A stretch of DNA of 63,868 nt from Microbacterium sp. (lineage in GTDB: Bacteria; Actinomycetota; Actinomycetes; Actinomycetales; Microbacteriaceae), in NCBI GenBank assembly GCA_017744855.1, contig JAGIAK010000005.1, positions 1 to 63,868 on the forward strand. The letters run 5' to 3'. Positions 33,075-42,625 of the stretch are shown here, in pieces. Made by a program: the position numbers and the translations under genes. How positions within the stretch are numbered: the first letter of the stretch is position 1; every line of letters starts with the position of its first letter. The notes beneath the pieces were generated by a model that worked only from the letters and a program-made list of their open reading frames with translations, had not been told where the DNA came from and made no database searches.

Positions 33075-34097
33075 ATGCCGCTCTCCGACGCCCCGCTGCT
33101 CCGCGCCCTCGCCGGCGATCGCCCCGATCAGGCCCCCGTGTGGTTCATGCGCCAGGCCGGCCGGTCGCTGCCCGAGTACCGGGAGCTGCGCGTCGGCACG
33201 CGCATGCTCGACGCATGCCTCACCCCCGACCTCGCCGCCGAGATCACGCTGCAGCCGGTGCGCAGGCACGGGGTCGACGCGGCCGTGTTCTTCAGCGACA
33301 TCGTGATCCCGCTGCGTCTGGCCGGTGTCGAGGTGGAGATCGAGCCGGGTCGCGGTCCGGTCTTCGCGAACCCCGTTCGCACCGCAGACGACGTGGCGCG
33401 GATCACCGCGATCGACCCCGCCGATCTCGACGGCACCGCGGTCGCCGACGCCGTGCGCCTGGTCACCGCGGAGCTCGGGGACACCCCGCTGATCGGCTTC
33501 GCCGGCGCTCCGTTCACCCTCGCCGCCTATCTCGTCGAGGGCGGTCCGTCGAAGGAGCACCTGCGTGCGCGCGGCATGATGCACGCCGACCCGGAGTCCT
33601 GGAACCGTCTGGCCGGATGGCTGTCGCGCGTCTCGCGGCGATTCCTGGAGGTGCAGCGGGATGCCGGGGCGTCCGTCGTGCAGCTCTTCGACTCCTGGGC
33701 GGGCTCCCTGAGCCCCGCGGATTACCGCACCTACGTCGCCCCGCACTCGCGCGCTGCGCTCGACGGCATCGGCATCCCGACCATCCACTTCGGAGTCGGT
33801 ACCGGCCCGTTCCTCGCCGACATGCGCCTCGGCGGCGTCGCCGACGGTGTGGGCGTCGACTGGAGGCTCCCGCTCGACGAAGCCGCCGCGATCCTCGGCC
33901 CCGACGTGACGGTGCAGGGCAACATCGACCCCGCGCTGCTGGGCGCCCCGTGGCCGGTGCTGGAGGCGCACGTCAGCGATGTGCTCGACCGCGGCCGGGC
34001 CGCTCGCGGGCACATCCTCAACCTCGGCCACGGCGTGCCTCCGGAGACCGATCCGGATCAGCTCACCCGCATCGTGGAGTACGTGCACTCGCGCTGA
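33075..34097 (+). CDS. hemE: Uroporphyrinogen decarboxylase
   Basis: A 340-residue enzyme converting uroporphyrinogen III to coproporphyrinogen III. The substrate-binding [19 protein letters not shown] is at 21-39, the catalytic Asp lies in [19 protein letters not shown], and [17 protein letters not shown] follows. Length is normal. It is the first gene of the rightward heme cluster. Confidence 0.97.
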   Translation: MPLSDAPLLRALAGDRPDQAPVWFMRQAGRSLPEYRELRVGTRMLDACLTPDLAAEITLQPVRRHGVDAAVFFSDIVIPLRLAGVEVEIEPGRGPVFANPVRTADDVARITAIDPADLDGTAVADAVRLVTAELGDTPLIGFAGAPFTLAAYLVEGGPSKEHLRARGMMHADPESWNRLAGWLSRVSRRFLEVQRDAGASVVQLFDSWAGSLSPADYRTYVAPHSRAALDGIGIPTIHFGVGTGPFLADMRLGGVADGVGVDWRLPLDEAAAILGPDVTVQGNIDPALLGAPWPVLEAHVSDVLDRGRAARGHILNLGHGVPPETDPDQLTRIVEYVHSR

Positions 34098-34195
34098 GCC
34101 GCCCCGATCAGCGACGCCACGGCATCCGGATGCGGGACTCGCGTGCGCTCTCGGCCTGGCAGCCGCTGCACATCGCGGCCTGACAGGATTGAGGC

Positions 34196-35725
34196 ATGAC
34201 CTCTGAGCCCGCAGACCTCGCCTCCCGCGCCGCAGAGACGCACGTCGTCGTCATCGGTGGAGGCATCGGCGGGTTGATCGCCGCGCGCGAGTGCGCGAAG
34301 GTCGGCATGCGGGTCACGGTGCTCGACGCCGCGGATGCCGTCGGCGGGGCCATCCGCAGGGCGGAGCTCGACGGGGTGGTCGTCGACGCGGGCGCGGAGA
34401 GCTTCGCGACGCGGGGCGGGCACGTGCGCGCGCTGCTCGCCGAACTGGGCCTGACCGGGCGCATCGTCGCCCCCGCCGCGGGCGGAGCGTGGGTCGCGGG
34501 GCTCCCCGGCGGAGACGCGGCTCCGCTGCCCGTCGGCGGCATCCTCGGCATCCCGGCCAACCCGTTCCAGGAGGACGTGCGCCGGGTCATCGGGTGGTCC
34601 GGCGCGTGGCGTGCCTACCTCGATCGCGTGCGCCCGCCGCTGACGATCGGCCACAACCACAGCCTGGGTCGGCTGGTGTCCGCGCGCATGGGTGTGAAGG
34701 TGCGCGACCGCCTTGTCGCGCCGGTGACCACCGGCGTCTACTCCGCGGCACCCGAAGACGTCGATGTCGACATCGCCGCCCCAGGGCTCAACGCCGCGCT
34801 GACCAGCGTCGGCTCGCTGTCCGGCGCCGTGCAGAGACTGCGTGACGAGAACGCGGGCCGTGCCGCGAAGGCCCCAGGCGCCGCCGTCGAGGGGCTCGAC
34901 GGCGGGATGACCGTGCTCGTGGACGCCCTCGTCGCCGACCTCACCGGTCTCGGCGCCGAGGTGCGCACGAGCACGCGGGTGACCGAGGTCGCGCGCCACG
35001 AGCAGGGGTGGCAGGTCACCGCGCGCATCGCCGGAGACGCGGATGCGGCGCCTGCGGAGGACGCTCCCGCCGACAGCGTGTCGCCGGATGCCGCGTCGGA
35101 GGATGCCGAGGACGTCGTCCTCTCCGCCGACGCCGTGATCGTGGCCGTCGACGAGTCGACCGCTCGCCACCTTCTCTCGACCGCGGTGCCGGCCCTGGCC
35201 GCGACGGCCGCCGCCGACGCCCCGGAGATCGAGATCGTCACGCTGCTGCTCGACGCACCGGAGCTCGACGCGGCGCCACGCGGCACCGGAGTGCTCACGG
35301 TGCCCGGCAGCCACACCGCGAAAGCGCTCACGCACTCCAGCGCGAAGTGGGGCTGGGTGCGGGACGCCGCGAACGGCAGACACGTCGTCCGCGTGTCGTT
35401 CGGCGCCCAGGGAGAATCCGCGGCGACGTCGACGCTGTCCGACGACGACGCGGCCGGTCTCGCGCTCGCCGAGGCGTCCGCCCTGCTGGGCGTCGACCTC
35501 CCCTCTGCGCGACTGGTCGCCTCGCACCGGTCCCGGTTCGTGCAGTCGCAGCCGGCGTCGATCATCGGTTCACGAGAGCGCAGGGCCGCCGCGCGAGCGG
35601 CTGTGCAGACCGAGCCTGGCCTCGCCGCGGTGGGCGCCTGGCTCGCCGGCACCGGGCTCGCCCAGGTCATCCCCGACGCGACCACCGAGGCCGATCGCCT
35701 TCGCCGCGCACTGCTCTGGGACTGA
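34196..35725 (+). CDS. hemY: Coproporphyrinogen/protoporphyrinogen oxidase (HemY/CgoX)
   Basis: A 509-residue FAD-dependent oxidase. The Rossmann motif is VVVIGGGIGGLIAARECAKVG (about 17-37). The family segments LDAADAVGGAIRRAELDG and VVDAGAESFATRGG follow. In organisms with HemQ this enzyme oxidises coproporphyrinogen III to coproporphyrin III. An acidic Ala/Asp-rich insert (about 281-308) interrupts the C-terminal half. It continues the hemE operon with a 98-bp gap. Confidence 0.93.
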   Translation: MTSEPADLASRAAETHVVVIGGGIGGLIAARECAKVGMRVTVLDAADAVGGAIRRAELDGVVVDAGAESFATRGGHVRALLAELGLTGRIVAPAAGGAWVAGLPGGDAAPLPVGGILGIPANPFQEDVRRVIGWSGAWRAYLDRVRPPLTIGHNHSLGRLVSARMGVKVRDRLVAPVTTGVYSAAPEDVDVDIAAPGLNAALTSVGSLSGAVQRLRDENAGRAAKAPGAAVEGLDGGMTVLVDALVADLTGLGAEVRTSTRVTEVARHEQGWQVTARIAGDADAAPAEDAPADSVSPDAASEDAEDVVLSADAVIVAVDESTARHLLSTAVPALAATAAADAPEIEIVTLLLDAPELDAAPRGTGVLTVPGSHTAKALTHSSAKWGWVRDAANGRHVVRVSFGAQGESAATSTLSDDDAAGLALAEASALLGVDLPSARLVASHRSRFVQSQPASIIGSRERRAAARAAVQTEPGLAAVGAWLAGTGLAQVIPDATTEADRLRRALLWD

Positions 35726-35782
35726 TCTCCGCGACGGACTCGGCCCCGATGCGCGCCGCCGTGTCAACCCCCTGACCTCTAG

Positions 35783-35798
35783 ATGCCGAAATCGGCAT
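35783..35798. promoter_or_regulatory. Inverted repeat upstream of the membrane trio
   Basis: ATGCCGA-AA-TCGGCAT (7-bp arms) sits near a possible -10 (TACGCT, 35806-35811) in the 159-bp gap between hemY and the YtxH-like gene, so the trio may have its own regulated promoter. Confidence 0.45.
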
Positions 35799-35884
35799 AT
35801 GGGGTTACGCTGGGTACCTGGCCTGCGGTCCCGCACAACGGGAACGCCTCGGGCGGCCACACCGTCACAACGTGAGGAGACCCC

Positions 35885-36289
35885 ATGAAGGGGAAGATCG
35901 GACTCGTCGTCGGACTCGGCGTGGGATACGTGCTCGGCACCAGGGCGGGGCGTGAGCGCTACGAGCAGATCAAGACGCAGTGGCTCAAGGTCTGGCACCT
36001 CGACCCCGTGCAGGAGCAGGTCTCGAAGGTCAAGAGCTACGTCGGCGACAAGGCTGCGGCCGTCCCCGGTGCGATCTGGACCGGTGTGGTGAAGGTCGCG
36101 AAGTCGGTCAGCGGCACCGGCACCCCTGGCCAGCGCCTCGACTCGGCGATCGCCACGGGCAAGGACGCGGCGGAAGACGTCGCGAAGGCGACGGAGGATG
36201 CCGTGGCCGACGCCAAGGCGACTGCCGCGAAGAAGACGACATCCGCCAAGACCTCTGCGAAGTCGGCGGCGAAGAAGACCGAGGGCTGA
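35885..36289 (+). CDS. YtxH-like envelope protein with Lys/Ala-rich tail
   Basis: A 134-residue protein. A short N-terminal hydrophobic segment (KIGLVVGLGVGYVLGTRAGRERYEQI, residues 3-28) is YtxH-like, and the last 50 residues are a histone-like Ala/Lys/Thr tail (AAKKTTSAKTSAKSAAKKTEG). The ATG has gtgagga upstream. It is the first of three tightly packed membrane-associated genes. Confidence 0.8.
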   Translation: MKGKIGLVVGLGVGYVLGTRAGRERYEQIKTQWLKVWHLDPVQEQVSKVKSYVGDKAAAVPGAIWTGVVKVAKSVSGTGTPGQRLDSAIATGKDAAEDVAKATEDAVADAKATAAKKTTSAKTSAKSAAKKTEG

Positions 36290-36290
36290 G

Positions 36291-36719
36291 ATGCCTCGCG
36301 ACGGAGTCCCCTCGGGGAAGGCCAGGCGCGACCGGGCCGACGACAGCCTGCTCACGCTGCTCGGCGACCTCCCCGACCTGGTCACGAACCTGGTCAAGGC
36401 GGAGATCGACGCGGCGAAGACCTGGGTCTCGCGCACGGCGAAGGATGCGGGCATCGGCTCGGTGTGGTTCCTCGTCGCACTGTTCTTCCTCTTCTGGGCC
36501 GTGCCCGTCGTACTCGTGTTCGCGATCGCCGGGCTCTCGTCGTGGTGGCCTGTGTGGCTCTCGGCGATCGTCGTGTTCGGCATCCTGCTCCTGGCCGTGC
36601 TGTTCTTCGCGCTGCTGGGCATCCTGAAGTTCCGCAAGGTGCTGGCGCGAGAGAACCCCGCGCAGGCGGTGGCCGCCGACATCAAGATCGCGAAGGGCTC
36701 CGGCAATGACGACTTCTGA
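36291..36719 (+). CDS. Phage holin family (holin_X-like) membrane protein
   Basis: A 142-residue protein with two strong hydrophobic segments (about 60-82 and 86-110) after an amphipathic region (LTLLGDLPDLVTNLVKAEIDAAKTW). This pattern is the actinobacterial phage-holin-family (Actino-holin, holin_X/superfamily VI) type, which is a normal chromosomal envelope gene and not evidence of a prophage. It starts one base after the previous stop and overlaps the next gene by 14 bp. Confidence 0.82.
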   Translation: MPRDGVPSGKARRDRADDSLLTLLGDLPDLVTNLVKAEIDAAKTWVSRTAKDAGIGSVWFLVALFFLFWAVPVVLVFAIAGLSSWWPVWLSAIVVFGILLLAVLFFALLGILKFRKVLARENPAQAVAADIKIAKGSGNDDF

Positions 36720-36981
36720 CAGCGGCCTCCCCAAGACGGTGGTGCCCGGCGGCATCACCGACCCGGTCGCCTCCGCACGCGCCGAGCTCAAGGCCGCGCT
36801 CGCGGCGATCGAGGTCAAGGCGAACGTGCCTCGCCGCATCGAGAAGGCGTCGGCGCGATACGCCGTCAAGGCCCGTCGCTTCGCCGACGACAACCCGGTC
36901 GGCGCGATCGCGGCTGCGGTGGCCCTGGCCGCCGTCGTCGGCAGCGCGGTCTGGGTGATCGCCAGGGCTCTCTCCCGCTGA
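36706..36981 (+). CDS. DUF3618-family small membrane protein
   Basis: A 91-residue protein with charged helices in the first 60 residues (ASARAELKAALAAIEVKANVPRRIEK) and a C-terminal membrane helix (NPVGAIAAAVALAAVVGSAVWVIARAL), the DUF3618 layout. It overlaps the holin-family gene by 14 bp, so the three genes form one unit. Confidence 0.82.
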   Translation: MTTSDSGLPKTVVPGGITDPVASARAELKAALAAIEVKANVPRRIEKASARYAVKARRFADDNPVGAIAAAVALAAVVGSAVWVIARALSR

Positions 36982-37096
36982 GGCGGATCCCTGGTCCGGG
37001 CGCAGCGCCAGGGCTCCCTCGTGCGGCGTGGACGCTCGCGGTCGCTCCCGCGATCCCGGGTTCGCACCCTCTGCGCAAAGGGGGCAGACTGGACGC

Positions 37097-37777
37097 ATGT
37101 CCGATGAGCAGCGCGAAGAGAACCCGTCCGGCTTCACCCTCTGGGCGGTCTGGCGACGCAATCCCGACGTCGCGGTGACCGAATCCGACTCCACCGAACT
37201 CGAGACGATCGTCTCCTACGTCGAAGACTCCGGCGTCACCGTGCGCGGGTTCTACGACGTGTCCGGCCTCAAGGCCGACGCCGACCTGATGGTGTGGCTG
37301 CACGGCGACACCGCCGAGGAGCTGCAGCGCGCCCTGCGCCGCCTCCGCCGCACCGAGCTGCTGCGCTCGCTGCTGCCGGTCTGGAACGTCATGGGCGTGC
37401 ATCGCGACGCGGAGTTCAACCGCCAGCACGTGCCGGGCTTCCTGCGCGGGGTCGCGGCGAAAGACTGGCTGTGCCTCTACCCGTTCGTGCGCACCCCGGA
37501 GTGGTACCTCATCGACGAGTCGGAGCGCCGCACGATGCTGGCCGACCACGGTCGCAAGGGCGCTGCGTTCACCGGCGTCATCGCCAACACGGTCGCCGCT
37601 TTCGCGCTCGGCGACTACGAGTGGCTGCTGCCGCTCGAGGCCGACGACCCCACCGAGCTCGTCGACCTCATGCGCGACCTGCGCTACACCGAGGCGCGTC
37701 GGTACGTGAAGGAGGAGGTGCCCTTCTACACGGGGCGCAGGCTCCGCTTCGACGAGATCGCGGACGTGCTGCAGTAG
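37097..37777 (+). CDS. hemQ: Coproheme decarboxylase (HemQ/ChdC)
   Basis: A 226-residue chlorite-dismutase-fold enzyme that decarboxylates coproheme III to heme b with peroxide. Tyr128 in LYPFVRTPEWY matches the catalytic tyrosine of the YPxxK/R motif, and His151 (LADHGRKG) fits the heme-ligand position. The start at MSDEQREENPSGFTLW is preceded by a CAGACT hexamer at 6 nt. It marks this as a coproporphyrin-dependent heme pathway. hemC follows after 7 bp. Confidence 0.93.
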   Translation: MSDEQREENPSGFTLWAVWRRNPDVAVTESDSTELETIVSYVEDSGVTVRGFYDVSGLKADADLMVWLHGDTAEELQRALRRLRRTELLRSLLPVWNVMGVHRDAEFNRQHVPGFLRGVAAKDWLCLYPFVRTPEWYLIDESERRTMLADHGRKGAAFTGVIANTVAAFALGDYEWLLPLEADDPTELVDLMRDLRYTEARRYVKEEVPFYTGRRLRFDEIADVLQ

Positions 37778-37784
37778 GCGCGCC

Positions 37785-38798
37785 ATGACCACGTCGAACA
37801 GCCGGCCCGGCCCGATCAGGCTCGGCACCCGCCGCAGCGCACTCGCCCAGGCGCAGTCCGGACACGTCGCCACCGCCCTCGAAGCCGTCATCGGGCGCCC
37901 GGTCGTTCTCGTGCCGATCACCAGCGAGGGCGACACGAACCGGGCGTCGCTCTCGGAGATCGGCGGGCAGGGCATCTTCGCCACCCGTCTGCGAGAGGCG
38001 TTGCTCGCGGGGGAGTGCGACCTCCTCGTGCATTCCCTGAAGGACCTCCCCACGGCGCAGCCCGACGGTCTCGTCATCGCGGCGACCCCCCTGCGTGAGG
38101 ACGCCCGAGACGTCGCGATCACCCGTGACGGCATCCCTCTCCAGCAGCTGGCCCCGGGGAGCCTCGTCGGCACGGGCTCTCCGAGACGCATCGCGCAGGT
38201 GAGGCGTCGTGCTCCGCGCGCCGAGGTCGTCGACATCCGCGGCAACGTCGACTCCCGGCTCTCGCGGGTGGCGACCGGCGAGCTGGATGCCGTGATCCTC
38301 GCTGCGGCCGGCCTGTCGCGCCTCGGCGCAGACTCGCCGCTGCGACGCGAGGAGCTGGGTCTCGCCGAGTGGCCGACCGCGCCAGGGCAGGGCTCGCTGG
38401 CGGTCGAGACGCGCACGGACGCCGAACCGGAACTGCTCGCGGCGCTCGCCGCCCTCGACGATCACGACACCCGTCTGGCGGTGACGGTGGAGCGCGCGAT
38501 CCTCGAGGGACTGGACGCCGGATGCCAGGCGCCGATGGCTGCCCATGCGGCCGTCACGGGGAGCGAGGTGCGGGTGCGCACCGTAGTCTATGCACCCGAC
38601 GGAGCGCAACGAATCGGTCTCGACGTCACGGAATCCCTGAACGGGGAGTATATTCGTCGGAACGGCAGTGGCAATGGAGCGGATGCTGCCGATGGTGCAG
38701 ACCCGATGCCCGCAGCACGCGCGCTCGGGTTGATTCTTGCCCGTCGGCTGCTCGATCAAGGGGCGGCTGACCTCGTCTCCCGAGAGCATTCCTCATGA
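37785..38798 (+). CDS. hemC: Porphobilinogen deaminase (hydroxymethylbilane synthase)
   Basis: A 337-residue enzyme polymerising four porphobilinogens to hydroxymethylbilane. The cofactor-bearing Cys247 is in LDAGCQAPM. LGTRRSALAQAQ is at the N-terminus, DLLVHSLKDLPT carries the catalytic Asp, and the substrate-binding arginines are in GTGSPRRIAQVRR. A Gly/Asn/Ala-rich loop (about 292-305) is inserted near the C-terminus. Its stop overlaps hemD as ATGA. Confidence 0.96.
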   Translation: MTTSNSRPGPIRLGTRRSALAQAQSGHVATALEAVIGRPVVLVPITSEGDTNRASLSEIGGQGIFATRLREALLAGECDLLVHSLKDLPTAQPDGLVIAATPLREDARDVAITRDGIPLQQLAPGSLVGTGSPRRIAQVRRRAPRAEVVDIRGNVDSRLSRVATGELDAVILAAAGLSRLGADSPLRREELGLAEWPTAPGQGSLAVETRTDAEPELLAALAALDDHDTRLAVTVERAILEGLDAGCQAPMAAHAAVTGSEVRVRTVVYAPDGAQRIGLDVTESLNGEYIRRNGSGNGADAADGADPMPAARALGLILARRLLDQGAADLVSREHSS

Positions 38799-39586
38799 CC
38801 CAATCGAAGCAGGACAAGCCGCTGGACGGCTGGCGCATCCTCGTCCCCCGCGGCGGACCGTGGGGCGACGGCGTCGCCGCCAGCCTGCGTGCGCAGGGCG
38901 CCGTGCCCGTCGTCGCACCCCTCATCAACTTCGCCCCCACCACCGACCAGGCCGCGCTCGACGCGGCGCTGGCGCGGCTCGCGGCCGGTGAGTACGACTG
39001 GCTGACCATCACGAGCGCGACCACCGTCGACGTATTGTTCGCGCACCGCGTGGAGGTGCCCCGCACGACCAAGATCGCCGCGGTCGGCGAGACCACGGCG
39101 GCCGCGCTGCAGGCGGTCGGCTACGAGGTGGCCCTGGTGCCGGAACAGGACAACTCCGCGGAGGGGATGGCGGAGCAGCTCATCGCTCTCGAACCGGAGC
39201 CCCGCCGCATCCTCACCCTGCGCAGCGAGATCGCCAAGCCTGTCCTGACGAAGTCGCTGCTGAAGGCGGGCCACGACGTCGAGAGCGTCGTCGCGTACCG
39301 CACGGTAGGGGTGCCGGTCACCGATCGGATCATGCGCGACGTGCAGAACGGACGCATCAACGCGATCCTCATCACGAGCGGATCCGTCGCCGCGCAGGTG
39401 CGGGAGCAGTTCCCCGACATCCCCGACGACACGCTGCTGGCGGCCATCGGCCCTCGCACCGCGAAGGACGCGCGCAAGGCAGGACTGCCCATCACCGTCG
39501 TGGCCGACAGGCAGACGGTGGATGCGCTCATCGACGCGGTGTCGCATTTCACCCTTCCGCACGCGGCTGACGAGTTCGCGCCGTGA
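38795..39586 (+). CDS. hemD: Uroporphyrinogen-III synthase
   Basis: A 263-residue two-domain enzyme that closes hydroxymethylbilane to uroporphyrinogen III with ring D inversion. The sequence is divergent, as usual for Hem[34 protein letters not shown] and [16 protein letters not shown] are the recognisable pieces. It overlaps hemC (ATGA) and hemB (GTGA). Confidence 0.92.
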   Translation: MTQSKQDKPLDGWRILVPRGGPWGDGVAASLRAQGAVPVVAPLINFAPTTDQAALDAALARLAAGEYDWLTITSATTVDVLFAHRVEVPRTTKIAAVGETTAAALQAVGYEVALVPEQDNSAEGMAEQLIALEPEPRRILTLRSEIAKPVLTKSLLKAGHDVESVVAYRTVGVPVTDRIMRDVQNGRINAILITSGSVAAQVREQFPDIPDDTLLAAIGPRTAKDARKAGLPITVVADRQTVDALIDAVSHFTLPHAADEFAP

Positions 39587-40560
39587 GCTTCCCCGAGACC
39601 AGGCTGCGGCGGCTGAGGCAGTCGCCGGCCGTCCGCGATCTCGTGCGCGAGACCTCCCTCGAGCCACGGCAGCTCGTCCTGCCGCTGTTCGTGCGAGAGG
39701 GCGTGACCGAGGCGAGCCCGATCGGGTCGATGCCCGGTGTCGTGCAGCACTCGCTGGACTCGCTGCGCGCGGCCTCCGTCGAGGCCGCGGAGGCGGGTGT
39801 CGGCGGCGTCATGCTGTTCGGGGTCCCCGCCGTGCGCGACGCCCGCGGCTCCGGCGCCGATGATCCCCAGGGCATCCTCAACGTCGCGACCGAGGCGCTC
39901 GCCGCCGAGGTCGGCGACGCGCTCGTCGTGCAGACCGACCTCTGCCTCGACGAGTTCACCGATCACGGCCACTGCGGCGTGCTGGCCGCCGACGGTTCGG
40001 TCGACAACGATGCGACGCTCGACCGCTACGCGTCGATGGCTGTGGCCCAGGCCCGTGCCGGATCGCAGCTGCTCGGTCTGTCGGGGATGATGGACGGTCA
40101 GGTCGCCGTGATCCGCGCGGCGCTCGACGCGGCCGGTTTCTCCGAGACGCTGCTGCTGGCTTACGCGGCGAAGTACGCGAGCGCGTTCTACGGTCCGTTC
40201 CGCGAGGCCGTCGACTCGCAGCTGAAGGGCGACCGCCGCACGTACCAGCTCGACCCGGGCAATCGTCGCGAAGGCGTTCGCGAGGCCGTGGTCGACGAGG
40301 CCGAGGGCGCAGACATCGTGATGGTGAAGCCGGCGATGTCCTTCCTCGATGTCCTGCGCGAGGTGCGGGATGCCGTGCATATTCCTGTCTGGGCATATCA
40401 GGTGTCCGGTGAGTACGCGATGATCGAGGCCGCCGCGGCGAACGGCTGGATCGATCGCCGTGCTGCGGTGCTGGAGTCGCTGCTGTCGATCCGGCGCGCC
40501 GGCGCCGACGCCGTGCTCACCTACTGGGCGACCGAGGCCGCCCGCTGGCTGCGCGGCTGA
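39583..40560 (+). CDS. hemB: Delta-aminolevulinate dehydratase (porphobilinogen synthase)
   Basis: A 325-residue enzyme condensing two aminolevulinates to porphobilinogen. The Schiff-base lysines are in [16 protein letters not shown] and [12 protein letters not shown]. The metal loop reads [15 protein letters not shown], with Cys-x-Asp and a later Cys, intermediate between the three-Cys zinc site and the Asp-rich magnesium site. Starts at GTG overlapping hemD. Confidence 0.95.
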   Translation: MSFPETRLRRLRQSPAVRDLVRETSLEPRQLVLPLFVREGVTEASPIGSMPGVVQHSLDSLRAASVEAAEAGVGGVMLFGVPAVRDARGSGADDPQGILNVATEALAAEVGDALVVQTDLCLDEFTDHGHCGVLAADGSVDNDATLDRYASMAVAQARAGSQLLGLSGMMDGQVAVIRAALDAAGFSETLLLAYAAKYASAFYGPFREAVDSQLKGDRRTYQLDPGNRREGVREAVVDEAEGADIVMVKPAMSFLDVLREVRDAVHIPVWAYQVSGEYAMIEAAAANGWIDRRAAVLESLLSIRRAGADAVLTYWATEAARWLRG

Positions 40561-40611
40561 TCAGAGAGTTCCCGCGGTCGTCAGCGACCCGGGCTGAGCG
40601 AGGAGCACGAC

Positions 40612-41934
40612 ATGACCGATCGCAATGACGACCTGTTCGCCGCCGCCCGTGCGGTGACGCCAGGAGGAGTGAACTCGCCGGTGCGCGCCTACGGCTCCGT
40701 CGGTGGCACGCCGCGATTCCTGGCGTCGGCATCCGGTGCCACCGTGACGGATGCCGCCGGCACGACGTACGTCGACCTGGTCGCCTCGTGGGGGCCGGCG
40801 CTTCTGGGCCACGCGCATCCCGAGGTCGTCGCGGCCGTGCAGGAGGCCGCGGCGCGCGGACTCTCCTTCGGTGCGCCGACCGAGGGCGAGGTGGAGCTCG
40901 CCGCCCTGATCGCCGACCGCGTGCGGTTCGGTAGCGTGCGGCCCGTGGAGCGGGTGCGTCTCGTGTCCACCGGCACCGAGGCGACCATGACAGCGATCCG
41001 CCTCGCGCGCGGGGCGACAGGCCGCGACCTGCTGGTGAAGTTCGCCGGGCACTACCACGGCCATTCCGACGGACTGCTCGCCGAGGCGGGATCGGGTGTC
41101 GCGACGCTCGCACTCCCCGGGTCGGCCGGGGTGCCGGCGCCGATCGCCGCGCAGACGCTCGTCATCGGCTACAACGACCCCGAAGCCCTGGCTGCCGTGT
41201 TCGCCGAGCACGGTCAGCGCATCGCGGCCGTGATCGTCGAGGCGTCGGCGGCCAACATGGGGGTCGTCGCTCCTCTCCCCGGTTTCAACCGGCTGATCGC
41301 CGACACGGCGCACGCGCACGGCGCTCTGATGATCCTCGACGAGGTCCTCACCGGTTTCCGCGTGCACCCCGCGGGGTTCTGGGGCCTGCAGGCCCAGGAG
41401 GGCGAGGAGTACCTGCCCGACATCATCACGTTCGGCAAGGTGGTCGGCGGCGGGATGCCGTTGGCCGCACTGGGCGGACGCGCCGAGGTCATGGACCTGC
41501 TCGCCCCGCTCGGGCCGGTGTACCAGGCGGGCACCCTGTCGGGGAATCCGCTGTCCGTCGCCGCGGGGCTGGCCACGCTGCGACTGGCGACTCCCGAGGT
41601 GTACGCGACGATCGACGCGGCATCCGTCCGGCTCGCCGGCGCCCTCGACCGGTCGCTGGCGGATGCCGGCGTGACGCACGCCGTGGCCAAGGCCGGGAAC
41701 CTGTTCAACGCGTCGTTCCGCGCGTCCGCGCCGAGGGACTATGCCGAGGCTCAGGCGCAGGAGTCGTTCCGCTACGCGACGTTCTTCCACGCCATGCGGG
41801 AGCAGGGCGTCGCCCTGCCGCCGAGCGTGTTCGAGGCGTGGTTCCTCACCGCCGCCCACGGCGACGAGGAACTCGGCCGCATCGAGGAGGCGCTGCCCGC
41901 TGCGGCCGCCGCGGCTGCGGTCGCGCGCGCCTGA
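40612..41934 (+). CDS. hemL: Glutamate-1-semialdehyde 2,1-aminomutase
   Basis: A 440-residue PLP enzyme making 5-aminolevulinate. PLP-lysine Lys276 is in [14 protein letters not shown]. The family N-terminus ([26 protein letters not shown]) and [17 protein letters not shown] are clear. The RBS is gaggagc. It is the last gene of the heme cluster, 51 bp after hemB. Confidence 0.96.
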   Translation: MTDRNDDLFAAARAVTPGGVNSPVRAYGSVGGTPRFLASASGATVTDAAGTTYVDLVASWGPALLGHAHPEVVAAVQEAAARGLSFGAPTEGEVELAALIADRVRFGSVRPVERVRLVSTGTEATMTAIRLARGATGRDLLVKFAGHYHGHSDGLLAEAGSGVATLALPGSAGVPAPIAAQTLVIGYNDPEALAAVFAEHGQRIAAVIVEASAANMGVVAPLPGFNRLIADTAHAHGALMILDEVLTGFRVHPAGFWGLQAQEGEEYLPDIITFGKVVGGGMPLAALGGRAEVMDLLAPLGPVYQAGTLSGNPLSVAAGLATLRLATPEVYATIDAASVRLAGALDRSLADAGVTHAVAKAGNLFNASFRASAPRDYAEAQAQESFRYATFFHAMREQGVALPPSVFEAWFLTAAHGDEELGRIEEALPAAAAAAAVARA

Positions 41935-41967
41935 GGGAGCCTCTCCGAGGAATTGAGTCCGCGCGGA

Positions 41968-42432
41968 TCAGTCGCGCGATGCGGGGTCGCTGAGCCTCAG
42001 ATGCAGCAGCGGGTACGGGCGTCCGGCTTCGTCGGTCTCGCTGCGACCGACGACCACGAACCCCTGGCGCGCGTAGAAGCCGGCGGCCAGGACGTTCTGC
42101 TCGTTGACGTCGACCGTGGTGACTCCCTGCGTGTCGATCGCATGGGCGAGGAGCGCGGTGCCGATGCCGCCGCCACGGTGCGTCGCGTCGACGAACAGCA
42201 TCTCCAGGGACGTGTCGTGCACGCCCGCGAATCCCACCGGTCGTCCGTCGATCTCGGCGACGGACAGGGTGACCGCGGGGAAGTAGTCGCTCTGCAGCCT
42301 GGCTTCGATCGCATCCCGGTCGGCATCGGCGAGGAAGTCGTGCGTCGCGTCGACTGAACTCCGCCAGATGGCGGCAAGCGCCGGGTACTCGGACGGTCCT
42401 GCCGTCGGCCGGATGCGCAGCTGAGCCTTCAT
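41968..42432 (-). CDS. GNAT-family N-acetyltransferase
   Basis: A 154-residue acetyltransferase. Motif A is FVDATHRGGGIGTALLAHAID (about 91-110), followed by VDVNEQNVLAAGFYARQGFVVVGRSE. The N-terminal IWRSSVDATHDFL matches the YjaB/PhnO-like subgroup. Substrate unknown. Convergent with hemL. Confidence 0.85.
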   Translation of the reverse strand: MKAQLRIRPTAGPSEYPALAAIWRSSVDATHDFLADADRDAIEARLQSDYFPAVTLSVAEIDGRPVGFAGVHDTSLEMLFVDATHRGGGIGTALLAHAIDTQGVTTVDVNEQNVLAAGFYARQGFVVVGRSETDEAGRPYPLLHLRLSDPASRD

Positions 42433-42501
42433 GCCTCCATTCTCCCCGGGATGAAGACCGTCGATGCCGCCACCGTCGGCACGAACCGCTGGCGTCGAGT
42501 A

Positions 42502-42517
42502 TGGTACATATGTTCGA
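42502..42517. promoter_or_regulatory. SOS-box-like palindrome
   Basis: TGGTACATATGTTCGA matches the actinobacterial LexA site TCGAAC-N4-GTTCGA at 4/6 and 6/6 half-site positions. It lies in the 193-bp gap between a GNAT gene and the 42626 gene. Confidence 0.4.
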
Positions 42518-42625
42518 ATTTTGATCGGTCGAGGAGTATGAAATGGTGCAACCCGACAACGGATCGTTGCGGTCCTGTGAACAAGATCCAGTCAACTGGC
42601 AGGATGCCGCTGGCAGACTGGTGGC

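Noticed and set aside
36291..36719. Holin-family gene as sign of a prophage
   Set aside because: No integrase, lysin, capsid or attachment site nearby, and this holin subfamily is a common chromosomal envelope gene in Actinobacteria.
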